In this document: piece after piece, positions 6,190-12,980 of the stretch | How the letters are laid out: each line of letters starts with the position of its first letter | How positions within the stretch are numbered: the first letter of the stretch is position 1 | Source: a virus | Virus record (IMG/VR): IMGVR_UViG_3300025671_000489 | Location: 1-24,934 of that record | Direction: 5' to 3' (one strand) | Length of the DNA stretch: 24,934 nt | Translations under genes and position numbers: made by a program | The notes under the pieces: generated by a model | Databases searched by the model: none | The model's input: the letters and a program-made list of their open reading frames with translations, nothing else | What the model was told of the DNA's origin: nothing

Positions 6190-7232
6190 GCGCCCAATGT
6201 GCTTGTAACTATACTACCTACGCTGTCATCCGTTGCTGCTGCTCTTAATCGTTGTGCCACTACGTGTGATGATGTCTGTATGTCATCTAACAGGTCGGAA
6301 GCAAGTTGTGCGGTATCAACATTAACAGGCGAAAGCGTTCCTTCATACTCATTAGAAGGCCCGTAAACAACACCATCTTCTACATCTTCTTCTAATGGGT
6401 AACCTGTTAGAGTGGATGCAGTATAGAGGAACTTGTCCTCACCTAATGTATTAGTTCCAAACCTCCATTGTGCAGTATCTGACATTGTTCCAAAACGCAA
6501 CCGCGAACACAATAACGCCATACGTTCAACGGTATTGGTCACTATCACGTTTTCAAGGATAAGCAATGACCCAGCGACTGTATTAACCGCCTCTTCCGAT
6601 GTTGAAGATGTAATACTACCATTGATGGTAATGGTGTCCGTAGCAGTGGAAGATTGAACACAGGCACTGAGGTTGGCTGTCACTATCCCAGTTATGTTGA
6701 TGAAGGAAGATCCACCTGTCGAAAGTACAGCAGTCTGCTGATTACCACCAACTGACGCAGATCCCAATACTGAGCCGTTTATATTACAAGTAACGCCAGC
6801 ACCATTAAGTCTTATGCAATACCCATACAGACCAGCAGCACCTCTGCTGCCAGTAATTACTCCGTTGATGTTAACTATACAGGAACCAGTTATATTTACT
6901 GTTCCGATACCATATTGCCCTGCATTTACATTTACATTACTGTTGATGGTAATGGTGTTGCCAATTACTGCCGTGATATTTATAAAACCAAATCCATTAC
7001 TGGCTCCAAATATGCCCGCGCCAGTGCAAGTTATCACTCTTGATGCGCTGACCACCACATTGCCACTACTCGATCCAATATTAGACAGGCTCAATACAGT
7101 AATATCCACATCCGCTTGTACGGTATGACCGATGGCTATTACCACATCATCCACACTTGTAGGAACAACACCGCCCACCCAAGTAGCCGTGTCTGACCAA
7201 TTACCCGATTGTGCGCTTGTTATCGTTGCCAT
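6183..7232 (-). CDS. Putative beta-helical adhesin/tail-fibre protein
   Basis: The 349-residue protein opens with MATITSAQSGNWSDTATWVG, a start I recall from many phage and bacterial surface proteins that lead into parallel beta-helices. Residues 40-240 are rich in short Asn/Ile/Gly/Val rungs (such as INITGIVTANLS and ITINGSITSS), as expected for a beta-helix. The C-terminal region has GVVYGPSNEYEGTL near 289-302, a common phage fibre ending, then a helical segment and a short SIVTSTLGAP tail. Beta-helical fibres bind or degrade surface polysaccharide, but no catalytic site can be picked out. It begins one base inside the stop of the preceding small ORF, and its stop overlaps the holin-like remnant. 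Confidence 0.75.
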   Translation of the reverse strand: MATITSAQSGNWSDTATWVGGVVPTSVDDVVIAIGHTVQADVDITVLSLSNIGSSSGNVVVSASRVITCTGAGIFGASNGFGFINITAVIGNTITINSNVNVNAGQYGIGTVNITGSCIVNINGVITGSRGAAGLYGYCIRLNGAGVTCNINGSVLGSASVGGNQQTAVLSTGGSSFINITGIVTANLSACVQSSTATDTITINGSITSSTSEEAVNTVAGSLLILENVIVTNTVERMALLCSRLRFGTMSDTAQWRFGTNTLGEDKFLYTASTLTGYPLEEDVEDGVVYGPSNEYEGTLSPVNVDTAQLASDLLDDIQTSSHVVAQRLRAAATDDSVGSIVTSTLGAP

Positions 7233-7417
7233 CAGTCTTTGTTTTGATTGTAAAACTCAGTTGCAGCAGCCAAAGCACTTGGATAGTCTGCAAGGTTGTT
7301 TAGCGTCTTGTTATCTACAGGTACACGCTGACCTTCTTCATTGATTGTCCAGCAGTTTAAAACGGCCACGTAAGCCGAACCTACTTGATTGATCACTGTT
7401 GAGAATTTCTTTTCCAT
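7232..7417 (-). CDS. Small conserved-looking protein in the adhesin operon
   Basis: I place the start at the ATG at 7417, five bases after the upstream stop, giving 61 residues (MEKKFSTVINQVGSAYVAVL ...). A longer form from TTG at 7456 would overlap the upstream gene by 34 bases and is less likely. The sequence has a short beta-rich first half (YVAVLNCWTINEEGQRVPVD) and a helical end (YPSALAAATEFYNQNKD). It shares one base with the start of the next adhesin gene. I do not recognise it. Position suggests a chaperone or adaptor for the adhesins, but nothing in the sequence proves it. Confidence 0.6.
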   Translation of the reverse strand: MEKKFSTVINQVGSAYVAVLNCWTINEEGQRVPVDNKTLNNLADYPSALAAATEFYNQNKD

Positions 7418-7422
7418 TTTGC

Positions 7423-7671
7423 TTACGTATAAGTTACTGTTAGTCTGTCTGTCCAAGCAACATCTTCGGCTGTTGCTGTTGCCGTTGTTCCGTTAGGGTT
7501 GTGAAGTATTCGTGTAATGAACCACTTTTCAGCACTTTCCAATGTACCTTTATTTGCTGCACCTATGTACGAGTAAAAAGTATCAGGACTTCCTTCTGGT
7601 TGGTAGTCCTGTCGAAGCTCTTTTGCTCCACCACCTCCAAAACCTATTCCTATTATTCCTACTCCTGGCAT
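7423..7671 (-). CDS. Small putative virion protein with MPGVG N-terminal tag
   Basis: The 82-residue product begins MPGVGIIGIGFGGGGAKELR and ends with a beta-type segment (AEDVAWTDRLTVTYT). In the middle is YIGAANKGTLESAEKWFITR. Short proteins with this 'YIG.A..G....A.W.I.R' layout recur in phage structural clusters; I recall them as hypothetical or structural. The N-terminal peptide MPGVG-x-I and its underlying 15 bases are identical in type to those of the 370-residue adhesin. The gene lies one base after the Cys-rich gene and five bases before the next small ORF. Confidence 0.68.
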   Translation of the reverse strand: MPGVGIIGIGFGGGGAKELRQDYQPEGSPDTFYSYIGAANKGTLESAEKWFITRILHNPNGTTATATAEDVAWTDRLTVTYT

Positions 7672-7672
7672 T

Positions 7673-8395
7673 TTAATTTGTTACATTTTCTGGTTCATAT
7701 TCATTACAAGAATCACAGTAATCATCTAAAAAAGAAGCGAGATCGCATATGTCACTTGATGTAAGACAAGGATAAAGTCTTTCTGTTGTAGGAGCTACTG
7801 TATAGACAGGATCGTTATTTTCATCCCTTTCTATTTCAAGTATGAATCCTGTAAAAACTGCAGTTAGGTTTATGCCTACAAAGTTTCCTGCTGAATCAAA
7901 GTAATTGTCATTTGCGTACAAAGTAACTTCAAGAGTAAAGGTATTTTGAGGAGGGCTTGGGGGAGTTGTATTTACAACCTTTATCTGAAGGTTCAAAGGA
8001 TCAGAACTGCCTTGATTGAAAAGCTCTGTAATGATCTGACCCAACTCAAATCCTTTTCCTGGAGTAGCATAACCTACAGGTATGGTATAAGATGGTTGTC
8101 CGTTAGGAACTCTTCCGTGCTGTATGGTCTCGCCTAAAGCATTGGTTGTTTCCAAATAGCTCCAGATCATAGGATCTCCTACATACCTACCTTCAGCTGT
8201 ATAAGTAACTTTTTGCCAAGTGTCCTGCACTGGAGCCTTTGACATGAGATCGGATACTGTTCTCGCTGTCACATGTTTTGTCATGCAACAGGGATCCATC
8301 TGCCCTCCACGCATCTTATCAAGCAAAGAGAGCCCCTTGGTTGAGAGGCAACAACTTTTAACACTTACGTAGTTTCTTATATCTACAGCGTTCAT
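7673..8395 (-). CDS. Cys-rich putative virion protein
   Basis: This 240-residue protein begins MNAVDIRNYVSVKSCCLSTK, has a second Cys pair (PCCMTK near residues 35-40), a long beta-rich centre containing the linker NTTPPSPPQNTFTLEVTLYA, and four or five Cys in a helical acidic C-terminus (CLTSSDICDLASFLDDYCDSC). The paired Cys at both ends suggest disulfide stapling or metal binding in a fibre or decoration protein exposed outside the cell. Its ATG overlaps the preceding small basic gene by ATGA, so it is part of the same message. I cannot assign a family. Context among fibres supports a virion role, with no enzymatic motif visible. Confidence 0.65.
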   Translation of the reverse strand: MNAVDIRNYVSVKSCCLSTKGLSLLDKMRGGQMDPCCMTKHVTARTVSDLMSKAPVQDTWQKVTYTAEGRYVGDPMIWSYLETTNALGETIQHGRVPNGQPSYTIPVGYATPGKGFELGQIITELFNQGSSDPLNLQIKVVNTTPPSPPQNTFTLEVTLYANDNYFDSAGNFVGINLTAVFTGFILEIERDENNDPVYTVAPTTERLYPCLTSSDICDLASFLDDYCDSCNEYEPENVTN

Positions 8396-8559
8396 CCTTT
8401 AACTTTTTTCAATCTTGGATTCTTTCTTTTTGCTTTTGCAGATGCTTTTCTTGTAGCTGACGCCAGTATAGCTCCGGCAGCCTTTTTACTTACACCCTGC
8501 TTCTTAGCTATCTTAGCCTGAACTGCTTTGAATCCTGGATGCTTCTTTGACTTTTTCAT
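8392..8559 (-). CDS. Lys-rich small protein, 55 residues (sixth of the basic cluster)
   Basis: The frame from ATG 8559 encodes MKKSKKHPGFKAVQAKIAKK and then QGVSKKAAGAILASATRKAS with a basic tail (AKAKRKNPRLKKVKG). It overlaps the genes on both sides by ATGA, which strongly supports translation. The 'HPGFKAVQ..IA...G...K.AGAILA...R.AS' pattern is one I recall from small uncharacterised phage proteins. Net charge is very high. Nucleic-acid binding, perhaps in the virion, is an inference. Confidence 0.72.
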   Translation of the reverse strand: MKKSKKHPGFKAVQAKIAKKQGVSKKAAGAILASATRKASAKAKRKNPRLKKVKG

Positions 8560-8696
8560 TTCTTACGCTTCATCATACAAGCAGAAGGTCTTTTTACACT
8601 TCGAGTTTCAACTCCTCCTTTTTTCATAAGCATCTCCATCATACCTCCGGTTTCCATTCCACCGCCTTTATACATTTTTTTCTTTGAAGATTTCAT
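8556..8696 (-). CDS. Met/Gly/Lys-rich small protein, 46 residues (fifth of the basic cluster)
   Basis: The frame from ATG 8696 encodes MKSSKKKMYKGGGMETGGMM followed by EMLMKKGGVETRSVKR and a basic end (CMMKRKK). It begins one base after the stop of the preceding small gene and overlaps the next by ATGA. Ten of 46 residues are Met. Its 'KKGG(M/V)E' element is shared with the 54-residue protein just upstream, which suggests the two are related. No known function. Confidence 0.6.
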   Translation of the reverse strand: MKSSKKKMYKGGGMETGGMMEMLMKKGGVETRSVKRPSACMMKRKK

Positions 8697-8697
8697 C

Positions 8698-8862
8698 TTA
8701 CTTTTTCTTGGATTTCATGATCTTAGCCTGCAAAGCTTTTGGTAAAGACTTTTGTTTGCCTGTCAGGCCTTTTTTCTTCATAGACTCCATTCCGCCTTTC
8801 TTCATCATCTTAGCCTTAGTCATAGATGCAGGCTTATTTTTCTTTTTCATTTTACCGTACAT
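8698..8862 (-). CDS. Lys/Met-rich small protein, 54 residues (fourth of the basic cluster)
   Basis: The frame from ATG 8862 encodes MYGKMKKKNKPASMTKAKMM, then KKGGMESMKKKGLTGKQKSL and PKALQAKIMKSKKK. An internal ATG at 8850 is a possible shorter start. The ending 'GLT.KQK.LPKALQAKI' is a pattern I recall from small uncharacterised proteins of aquatic phages. It lies 19 bases after the 65-residue basic gene and is followed immediately by the next. About a third of its residues are Lys. Confidence 0.65.
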   Translation of the reverse strand: MYGKMKKKNKPASMTKAKMMKKGGMESMKKKGLTGKQKSLPKALQAKIMKSKKK

Positions 8863-8881
8863 AGTAGTTAGTTTTTAAATG

Positions 8882-9079
8882 TTAATCTCTGTAACCTCCG
8901 CCTTTAGCTTTGTATTGTTTTGCAAGCATCTGAGCTTTTCTTGCAGACCATTGTCCAGGTTTTCCTCCTTTACTACCTGCTTTGATCCTATTGAACAGAG
9001 CCTTTCTCATAGAAGGCTTTGTGTAGTTTCCAGCAGCATTTACTTTGGACTTTTTAGACGAGGGTTTTTTCTTTTTCAT
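8882..9079 (-). CDS. Conserved Lys-rich small phage protein, 65 residues
   Basis: The product contains KVNAAGNYTKPSMRKALFNR, IKAGSKGGKPGQWSARKAQM and AKQYKAKGGGYRD. This 'AGNYTKP.MRK.LF..IKAG.KGGKPGQWSARKAQ.LA..Y...GGGY' signature is shared, as I remember, by many aquatic phages and some large eukaryotic viruses and has no demonstrated function (it falls in a DUF; I do not trust my memory of the number). The start overlaps the preceding gene by ATGA. The strongly basic composition suggests binding to the packaged genome or to RNA. Confidence 0.78.
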   Translation of the reverse strand: MKKKKPSSKKSKVNAAGNYTKPSMRKALFNRIKAGSKGGKPGQWSARKAQMLAKQYKAKGGGYRD

Positions 9080-9348
9080 TTTCTGTATCTCGCTGTTTTC
9101 TTTTTAATATTCTTAGGCTGTGATACAAACTGTTTTCCTTTTTTGTTACCTGCGGCTTTTGCTTTATTGGTTGCTCTTTTTTCCCCTGCACTTAGGTTAT
9201 CCCAAGCAGCTTTAGGAAGATATCTTTTCTTACCCTTTGACTTTACTTCTTTACTCTTACCTTTCTTTTTGTTAGCATGGGTACCTGAGGTCATCCATTT
9301 CTGACCTGTCCACTTCTTTAAAGACTTCTGTGATTTCTTAAGAGCCAT
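9076..9348 (-). CDS. Conserved Lys-rich small phage protein, 90 residues
   Basis: I start this gene at ATG 9348, which shares a base with the upstream stop (TAATG) and is preceded by GAAGAAAGG. A GTG at 9363 would add five residues overlapping the upstream gene. The product contains KSLKKWTGQKWMTSGTHA, KRYLPKAAWDNLSAGEKRAT and GKQFVSQPKNIKKKTARYRK. I recognise the pattern 'LKKWT.Q.W...RYLP..A...L...E..AT...K..G...GKQF..QP..I' from a widespread uncharacterised viral family (DUF5872-like, from memory). The protein is very basic and lies in the run of six small basic genes. Genome binding is an inference. Confidence 0.78.
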   Translation of the reverse strand: MALKKSQKSLKKWTGQKWMTSGTHANKKKGKSKEVKSKGKKRYLPKAAWDNLSAGEKRATNKAKAAGNKKGKQFVSQPKNIKKKTARYRK

Positions 9349-9656
9349 TACCCTTTCTTCCACTTTTTACTTGGAGACTTGGTTTTACTTGGACTCCACT
9401 TTACTTTATCAGCCCAGTAAGCAGCACTCATCTTGCCTTTAGAGATATTTTTAGCATGCCTGCTTTTAAATGCCTTTCTCTGCCCAACTGTCTGGTTGGT
9501 CTTCACACCTTGCTGACCAAAACGAATGGTCTTTACCTTATCTCCCTGTTTGGCCACTACGATGTGTGACTTCTTAGGATGGCCTGGAGTTCTTTTAGGT
9601 TTGTTGTAACCTGATACTCCGGCTCTTGCTAATCTTGGATCTTTCTTACTAGCCAT
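9348..9656 (-). CDS. Conserved Lys-rich small phage protein, 102 residues
   Basis: The start is placed at ATG 9656, which overlaps the upstream stop as TAATG and has AAGAGGA about eight bases before it; an ATG at 9680 would add eight residues inside the upstream gene. The product reads MASKKDPRLARAGVSGYNKP, then KRTPGHPKKSHIVVAK, VKTIRFGQQGVKTNQTVGQR and MSAAYWADKVKWSPSKTKSP. The combination 'DPRLARAGV.G.NKPKRTP.HP.KSH.V.AK.G..VKTIRFGQQG' is, as I recall, widely conserved in marine and other aquatic phages with no known role. High conservation and basic charge suggest a structural or nucleic-acid-binding job. Confidence 0.82.
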   Translation of the reverse strand: MASKKDPRLARAGVSGYNKPKRTPGHPKKSHIVVAKQGDKVKTIRFGQQGVKTNQTVGQRKAFKSRHAKNISKGKMSAAYWADKVKWSPSKTKSPSKKWKKG

Positions 9657-10399
9657 TATACTATTCCTCTTCTTAGACATCTAACGTACCAACCGTTGAC
9701 AGCAACACTGCAGTTAGCATCTGCTGTTATCTTGAACTGACCTCCGTTATTCAGTGTGTTCGTATCACCGATGTATATTGAGTTAAAACTTGTTATCTGA
9801 TGATTTCCAGATGACTTGAAATTATGCTCCTGTATAAAAGGTATTGAATAAGCACCTGCTCCTGTTCCTAAATGCAAAAAAACGTCTATACCTGTATTTG
9901 ACGATAGTGTTTTAACAATAATATCAAGTCTGATATCAACCATATCACCTACTTTGAGGTCTGACCAATCAAAGTTATTAGTGCTTGGATCCCAAAGTCT
10001 GTCAACTCCTTCAGGCAGGAACTGAGTATTGGTGTAAGCACCAAGGGTATCATTTGTTATTACTACTGCCGCACCTCCACCAGTAACACTTATTGCTCCT
10101 AATGGTTGAGATGTAGCAAAATCATTGTAATCTGCAAAGCCTCCTGATATATTATCATTATCACCTTCAAGTGTCAAATAAGACTTGATAGTAGTGACAA
10201 GATCATACACCCCATTGACAGATGGATCATCTATCTGAGTAGAGTCTGCTCTGAGTATCTCTTCATTATCATCAAGAATGACCACCTCACCTGCCTCAGC
10301 TATTACACTTAGGTTTTCTTTAGGGTAATAATTGATGTTCTTCTCAACCGTATCGTAGATGAGAAGTTCAGTGGCTTTATTTTCTATCCTAAAACCCAT
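9656..10399 (-). CDS. Putative fibre/appendage protein
   Basis: The 247-residue product begins MGFRIENKATELLIYDTVEK, with a small N-terminal beta domain to about residue 75. From about 100 it continues with a beta-sandwich-like region (SNTGIDVFLHLGTGAGAYSI, SFNSIYIGDTNTLNNGG) and ends CSVAVNGWYVRCLRRGIV. The alternating polar and hydrophobic strands, low Lys and Cys content and placement among fibre-like genes suggest a virion appendage with a jelly-roll-type tip. Its start overlaps the upstream stop by one base (TAATG) and its stop overlaps the first small basic gene. No family could be named. Confidence 0.68.
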   Translation of the reverse strand: MGFRIENKATELLIYDTVEKNINYYPKENLSVIAEAGEVVILDDNEEILRADSTQIDDPSVNGVYDLVTTIKSYLTLEGDNDNISGGFADYNDFATSQPLGAISVTGGGAAVVITNDTLGAYTNTQFLPEGVDRLWDPSTNNFDWSDLKVGDMVDIRLDIIVKTLSSNTGIDVFLHLGTGAGAYSIPFIQEHNFKSSGNHQITSFNSIYIGDTNTLNNGGQFKITADANCSVAVNGWYVRCLRRGIV

Positions 10400-11382
10400 T
10401 AGGCAGTAATAGTGTAGCAGATAGTAATATCAACTATACATGCCTCTGGAGTTGTTTTAGATGTTTCCAGAGTTATGAACTCAGTTGCTCCTGAGTTTGT
10501 AAAAGTATTATTTGCTGTAGGTGTCACGGTCACTACATTGCCTAAAAGTAATGCAGTTGTAATATCTATCTGACTTCCGGTCATCAAAGTACTTGCGTTA
10601 TTCTTTGCGACTACAGTAAAGGTGTCAGTGGCAGGTACCTGCTTAACAGTAGCATATATTGCATTTACTGTACAGCTTCCTCCATTAGGTAGACACATGG
10701 GATATTTGATGGCCCCTATCTTGCTTGCAGAGTCTCCTTCAAGTTGTACAGTGAACTGTCTTTGATTTACACCTGCTGATGATTTTAAAGGAGTAACAGT
10801 TCCTGCCGGAATAGTAGCTGCTCCTGTAGAAGCTAAAGACAGATCTCCTGAAACTGCAACTGAAACTACATCTGTTCCGTCACCTACAAGTATCTGTCCT
10901 GATGTCTTTGCGTCAAGGTCTGTAGGAGCATCAGAAGCACCTCCTACCTTGATACTTCCTCTTGTTATGTTGGCGAGTTTAGCATTGGTAATGGCATCGT
11001 CTGCAATATCAGGAGTATCTATCTCTCCCAACTCAAATGGAGCTGAAGCTTCTTCCAGTACACTTACTATCCAAGCAGATCCGTCATAAAAACATTCTAT
11101 GATGAAGTTGGTAGCTTTTAGTATTTCAGAAGGTATTGCAAGTACTCCGAACACGGTTACTCCTGTCAAAGCAGGTACTGTAAGATTTGCATCCCAATAG
11201 ATACGTACTTTCTGACCTGCTGTAGGAGTTCCTCCTGCAACTATCTGCATTATCCCTGCAAGAGTGACCGTCCCAGTGATAAGATGATCTTCGTAAACGA
11301 TCTCAGGTGACGATGTTGCAAGATCTACAGGAATAGTAACTGTTCCTACAGAGATAGCATTATGTGTTTTAAATGTAGCCAT
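10399..11382 (-). CDS. Putative tail/head fibre protein with phage fibre repeat
   Basis: The 327-residue protein has an N-terminal beta domain (1-110). A typical phage fibre shaft follows: DIADDAITNAKLANITRGSI at about 125-144, then KVGGASDAPTDLDAKTSGQI and LVGDGTDVVSVAVSGD to about 180. This 'AIT.AKLA...RGSI..G......DL.A...GQIL.G.GT.....SGD' module is common in phage fibre and collar proteins, as I know them. The C-terminal third (200-327) is a separate beta domain rich in Thr and Val that ends CIVDITICYTITA. Fibres of this type trimerise and project from head or tail; the attachment site cannot be read from sequence. The gene follows the collagen-like gene after one base. Confidence 0.78.
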   Translation of the reverse strand: MATFKTHNAISVGTVTIPVDLATSSPEIVYEDHLITGTVTLAGIMQIVAGGTPTAGQKVRIYWDANLTVPALTGVTVFGVLAIPSEILKATNFIIECFYDGSAWIVSVLEEASAPFELGEIDTPDIADDAITNAKLANITRGSIKVGGASDAPTDLDAKTSGQILVGDGTDVVSVAVSGDLSLASTGAATIPAGTVTPLKSSAGVNQRQFTVQLEGDSASKIGAIKYPMCLPNGGSCTVNAIYATVKQVPATDTFTVVAKNNASTLMTGSQIDITTALLLGNVVTVTPTANNTFTNSGATEFITLETSKTTPEACIVDITICYTITA

Positions 11383-11383
11383 A

Positions 11384-12082
11384 TTATGCCTTTTTTAGAA
11401 GTTCAAGCTTAGCTGTCAATAATTTTACCGGCCTCAGCGCAGAATCTGTTTCCAAAAGAATATCCACATCAAAGTCATTGGCCAAGTTGACAGCCATGGT
11501 CTGAGAGGTTTTGAATACGTTTCCTAAGTTATTTGCCATGGGTACTATTACTTCAGAAGAGTAATCAGAGTATCCTGGCTGTACCTGATATGTCTGTAAA
11601 TGAGATTCTATTCTAAGGCCTATTGAAGAGAATCTGACAATATCCAAAGTGATCCTGTAAGAAAATGGACCCTTTACCTTTATGTTAGGATAGTCAAACA
11701 ATCCTGTGCCGAGTCCTATCTGAACGTCAGTCCCATCTACTTGAATCTTCATACCGGTAAGAGAAAGATCACTCAGAGTAGGAAGAGTAAGAGCTGTAAG
11801 TCTCAATGTATCTCCATCAGTATCCAAAGTACCTCCGGTCACTGTCCATGTTTCCGGTAAAGCTGTAGCATAGCTTAGATCAGTTATTTCCTGATCTTCT
11901 TCTAGAGTATAGAGAATTGATGTACCATCATCTCCTGGAGGGCCTGCTACAGTACTGGCAGCTCCTGCCGGTCCTTCTGGACCTTGTGGTCCTACTGGGC
12001 CTTGCGCCCCGGTCGTGCCTTTTGGTCCTGCCGGTCCCTGCTGAAGTTGGACTGATCCTAAACAATCATTACATTCACTCAT
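11384..12082 (-). CDS. Collagen-like fibre or decoration protein
   Basis: The 232-residue protein begins [15 protein letters not shown]. It continues with eight uninterrupted Gly-x-y triplets at residues 16-40 ([18 protein letters not shown] and on) and a further GPPGDDG at 47-53, followed by a globular C-terminal domain of about 175 residues. Collagen-like triplets in phage proteins form short triple-helical stalks, so this is likely a trimeric fibre, stalk or head-decoration protein with the C-terminal domain at the tip. Two Cys at 4 and 7 just before the stalk could link the chains. The gene is nine bases from the upstream Cys-rich gene and one base from the next fibre gene. Confidence 0.8.
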   Translation of the reverse strand: MSECNDCLGSVQLQQGPAGPKGTTGAQGPVGPQGPEGPAGAASTVAGPPGDDGTSILYTLEEDQEITDLSYATALPETWTVTGGTLDTDGDTLRLTALTLPTLSDLSLTGMKIQVDGTDVQIGLGTGLFDYPNIKVKGPFSYRITLDIVRFSSIGLRIESHLQTYQVQPGYSDYSSEVIVPMANNLGNVFKTSQTMAVNLANDFDVDILLETDSALRPVKLLTAKLELLKKA

Positions 12083-12090
12083 CTCTGATA

Positions 12091-12669
12091 TTATTTACAA
12101 CTACAGTCCTCCTCAGTGGCACACAATGCAGTGAGCTTGTCAAAGGCTGTCTTGGCTTTGTTAAAATTACATCCTCTGGCAGCATCCTCAAAGTCTTTTA
12201 AAAGGGCCCAGAGATAATTGGCAAAATTCAGTTTATCCGCATTCTTGCAAGGATCATTGCCATACGCAACAATAGCTGCGTGAAGTCTTTTATGTACACA
12301 ACACTTTAGGTCACAATAAACATAGAATTTTACTGTTTTCTCTGTAGTAGCTGCAGCTTCATCTGATCCTACAGTTATAACATAAGTTGCAGTGTACAAC
12401 CCATCAGGCAATGTAAGAGGTATTTCCTCGTAAGTAAAATCTGCATACCAATCAACTGCGTTGGTCTGAGATGTGATGTCTTCAGTATGTACAATACCTG
12501 TAGAATCTTTGATAATGATAGACGCATCGGTCACATCTGTCCTATCACTGTTAGGAGTGCCCCAACCTCCAGTATTGCTGGCCGAGTATCCTCCAGTAAT
12601 ATCAGTAACAGATAGGACATTACAGTTATCCTTTGTACATACCGATAGATTTAATGTAGGTAAGGGCAT
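12091..12669 (-). CDS. Cys-rich protein with Ig-like N-terminus and helical C-terminus
   Basis: The 192-residue protein has a beta-sandwich-like N-terminal part to about residue 115 (LPDGLYTATYVITVG is typical of an Ig-like or fibronectin-like strand pair). A helical C-terminal part contains CDLKCCVHKRLHAAIVA, DPCKNADKLNFANYLWALLK and a terminal CATEEDCSCK. About ten Cys are present, many in the helical part, pointing to disulfides or metal binding. It lies five bases from the gene before it and eight bases from the collagen-like gene after it. A head or tail appendage adaptor is the best guess from position; I do not recognise a named family. Confidence 0.65.
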   Translation of the reverse strand: MPLPTLNLSVCTKDNCNVLSVTDITGGYSASNTGGWGTPNSDRTDVTDASIIIKDSTGIVHTEDITSQTNAVDWYADFTYEEIPLTLPDGLYTATYVITVGSDEAAATTEKTVKFYVYCDLKCCVHKRLHAAIVAYGNDPCKNADKLNFANYLWALLKDFEDAARGCNFNKAKTAFDKLTALCATEEDCSCK

Positions 12670-12674
12670 TTAAG

Positions 12675-12980
12675 TTAAATTTTACTTAATGATGATGATA
12701 TGACAATTGAGCCTACTTTGGACTTCTTATCCTCAAGTATCTGCTGAACTTCAGCCTCAATAGCGTCAACGTCAACCTCTGCACGTATCCATGCCTTCAC
12801 ATCCTCCTCTTTCAGTTCACTGAACGGAATGAAGTCTGGTGAGTCAGGGTCTCCTTCAAGTGTGACCTTACCTCTTTTGTTAGCGATAAGTCCACCTTCC
12901 TTTGCAATGACATTGAATCTGACCTCAAATACAAGGTCACTGTCTGCGTGTCTTTTGATCTTTTCTAATTTTAGTCTCAT
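12675..12980 (-). CDS. Small conserved phage protein of unknown role
   Basis: This 101-residue protein begins MRLKLEKIKRHADSDLVFEV and has DFIPFSELKEEDVKAWIRAE near residues 69-88, followed by a helical, charged segment and a Ser-rich tail. The layout 'beta strands, then PF-EL-EE-V--W--' is one I know from small phage proteins near tail or fibre genes (the DUF7936-like group, from memory); their function is unproven. The gene overlaps the upstream fibre gene by ATGA and ends five bases before the next gene. A role as an assembly chaperone or appendage adaptor would fit but is not shown by the sequence. Confidence 0.68.
   Translation of the reverse strand: MRLKLEKIKRHADSDLVFEVRFNVIAKEGGLIANKRGKVTLEGDPDSPDFIPFSELKEEDVKAWIRAEVDVDAIEAEVQQILEDKKSKVGSIVISSSLSKI

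Noticed and set aside
8684-9304. Hydrophobic plus-strand frames that resemble membrane proteins
   Set aside because: The Phe/Leu-rich character is produced by reading Lys codons (AAA/AAG) of the basic small genes on the opposite strand.
9348-9363. GTG start adding MEERV to the 90-residue basic protein
   Set aside because: The internal ATG at 9348 couples to the upstream stop as TAATG and has a good purine-rich leader, so the longer start is less likely.
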